Below, piece after piece: positions 63,945 to 64,000 of a stretch of DNA of 64,000 bases. Source of the DNA: Aquirickettsiella gammari (GTDB lineage Bacteria > Pseudomonadota > Gammaproteobacteria > Diplorickettsiales > Diplorickettsiaceae); assembly GCA_963701065.1 (NCBI GenBank), contig OY969558.1, positions 620,001-684,000 on the forward strand. The letters run 5' to 3'. Every line of letters starts with the position of its first letter. Position 1 is the stretch's first letter. The position numbers and the translations under genes were made by a program. A model generated the notes under the pieces. That model saw only the letters and a list, made by a program, of their open reading frames with translations. It ran no database searches and was not told where the DNA came from.

Positions 63945-64000
63945 ATGGCCTCTCCTGTGAAAAGCGGCGCTAATGTTTCTTTTAGACGTTCATCATGTTG
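63941..64000 (-). CDS. Possible C-terminal end of a gene beyond the window
   Basis: On the - strand an open frame of 19 codons runs from the window edge to a TAA at 63943-63941 and reads HDERLKETLAPLFTGEAI. The composition looks like a genuine protein end, and the stop would overlap the rpsT stop convergently. The stretch is too short to identify. The + strand has an alternative ATG at 63945 right after rpsT. Confidence 0.25.
   Translation of the reverse strand, partial: QHDERLKETLAPLFTGEAI

Overview
The window is AT-rich, densely coded bacterial DNA. Its housekeeping genes are gammaproteobacterial: lptD-surA, mfd, mnmG, a Mip-like FKBP, mutS, priA, ileS-lspA, xseB-ispA, hemL, mrdA and an rpsT with a UUG start. 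Ankyrin-repeat proteins and large orphan proteins sit between them. This mix suggests a host-associated member of the Legionellales (Coxiellaceae; Rickettsiella/Diplorickettsia-like). The assignment is an inference from protein character and gene content; no marker-gene search was possible.

Layout. 1-4960: the end of rpe, a small lipoprotein, lptD and surA, all on + (carbon metabolism and outer-membrane biogenesis). 5145-7620: a tandem pair of ankyrin plus methyltransferase-like genes with duplicated leaders, lying where pdxA-ksgA usually follow surA. 7662-12998: mfd and mnmG on -. 13092-14253: a Mip-like FKBP and a CsbD-like protein on +. 14407-19523: leucine dehydrogenase, the E1alpha, E1beta and E2 genes of a 2-oxoacid dehydrogenase, and ksgA, a tight - strand operon. 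19726-25433: cca and two accessory genes, a large membrane protein and a secreted glycoside-hydrolase-like protein. 25660-32500: psd, a thioesterase, gloB, folB, mutS and pssA on +, with a PH-domain membrane protein on -. Psd and PssA together make phosphatidylethanolamine. 32546-42526: sdaA, priA, waaC, a lytic-transglycosylase-like protein, an amino-acid permease, lspA and ileS, all on -.

42659-49778 is the most plastic part: a type IV pilin gene, tRNA-Thr(CGU), an excisionase-like remnant fused to the truncated end of a class A beta-lactamase gene, a perfect 19-bp inverted repeat, and a 1758-residue ankyrin protein with a fresh 477-bp tandem duplication. 49798-52587 holds msrBA, a peroxiredoxin, ispA and xseB on -. 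52788-55473 holds an M16 peptidase pair (active plus inactive). 55474-59289 is a 1271-residue orphan, rich in predicted helix. The window closes with hemL, mrdA (PBP2 with a long acidic repeat tail) and rpsT.

The most unusual content is the ankyrin-methyltransferase pair, whose patchwork identity suggests gene conversion, and the tRNA-linked beta-lactamase/excisionase scar. The ankyrin proteins and the large orphans look like host-interaction proteins, but no secretion signal can be proven from sequence alone. No rRNA, CRISPR array, intact transposase or integrase was seen.
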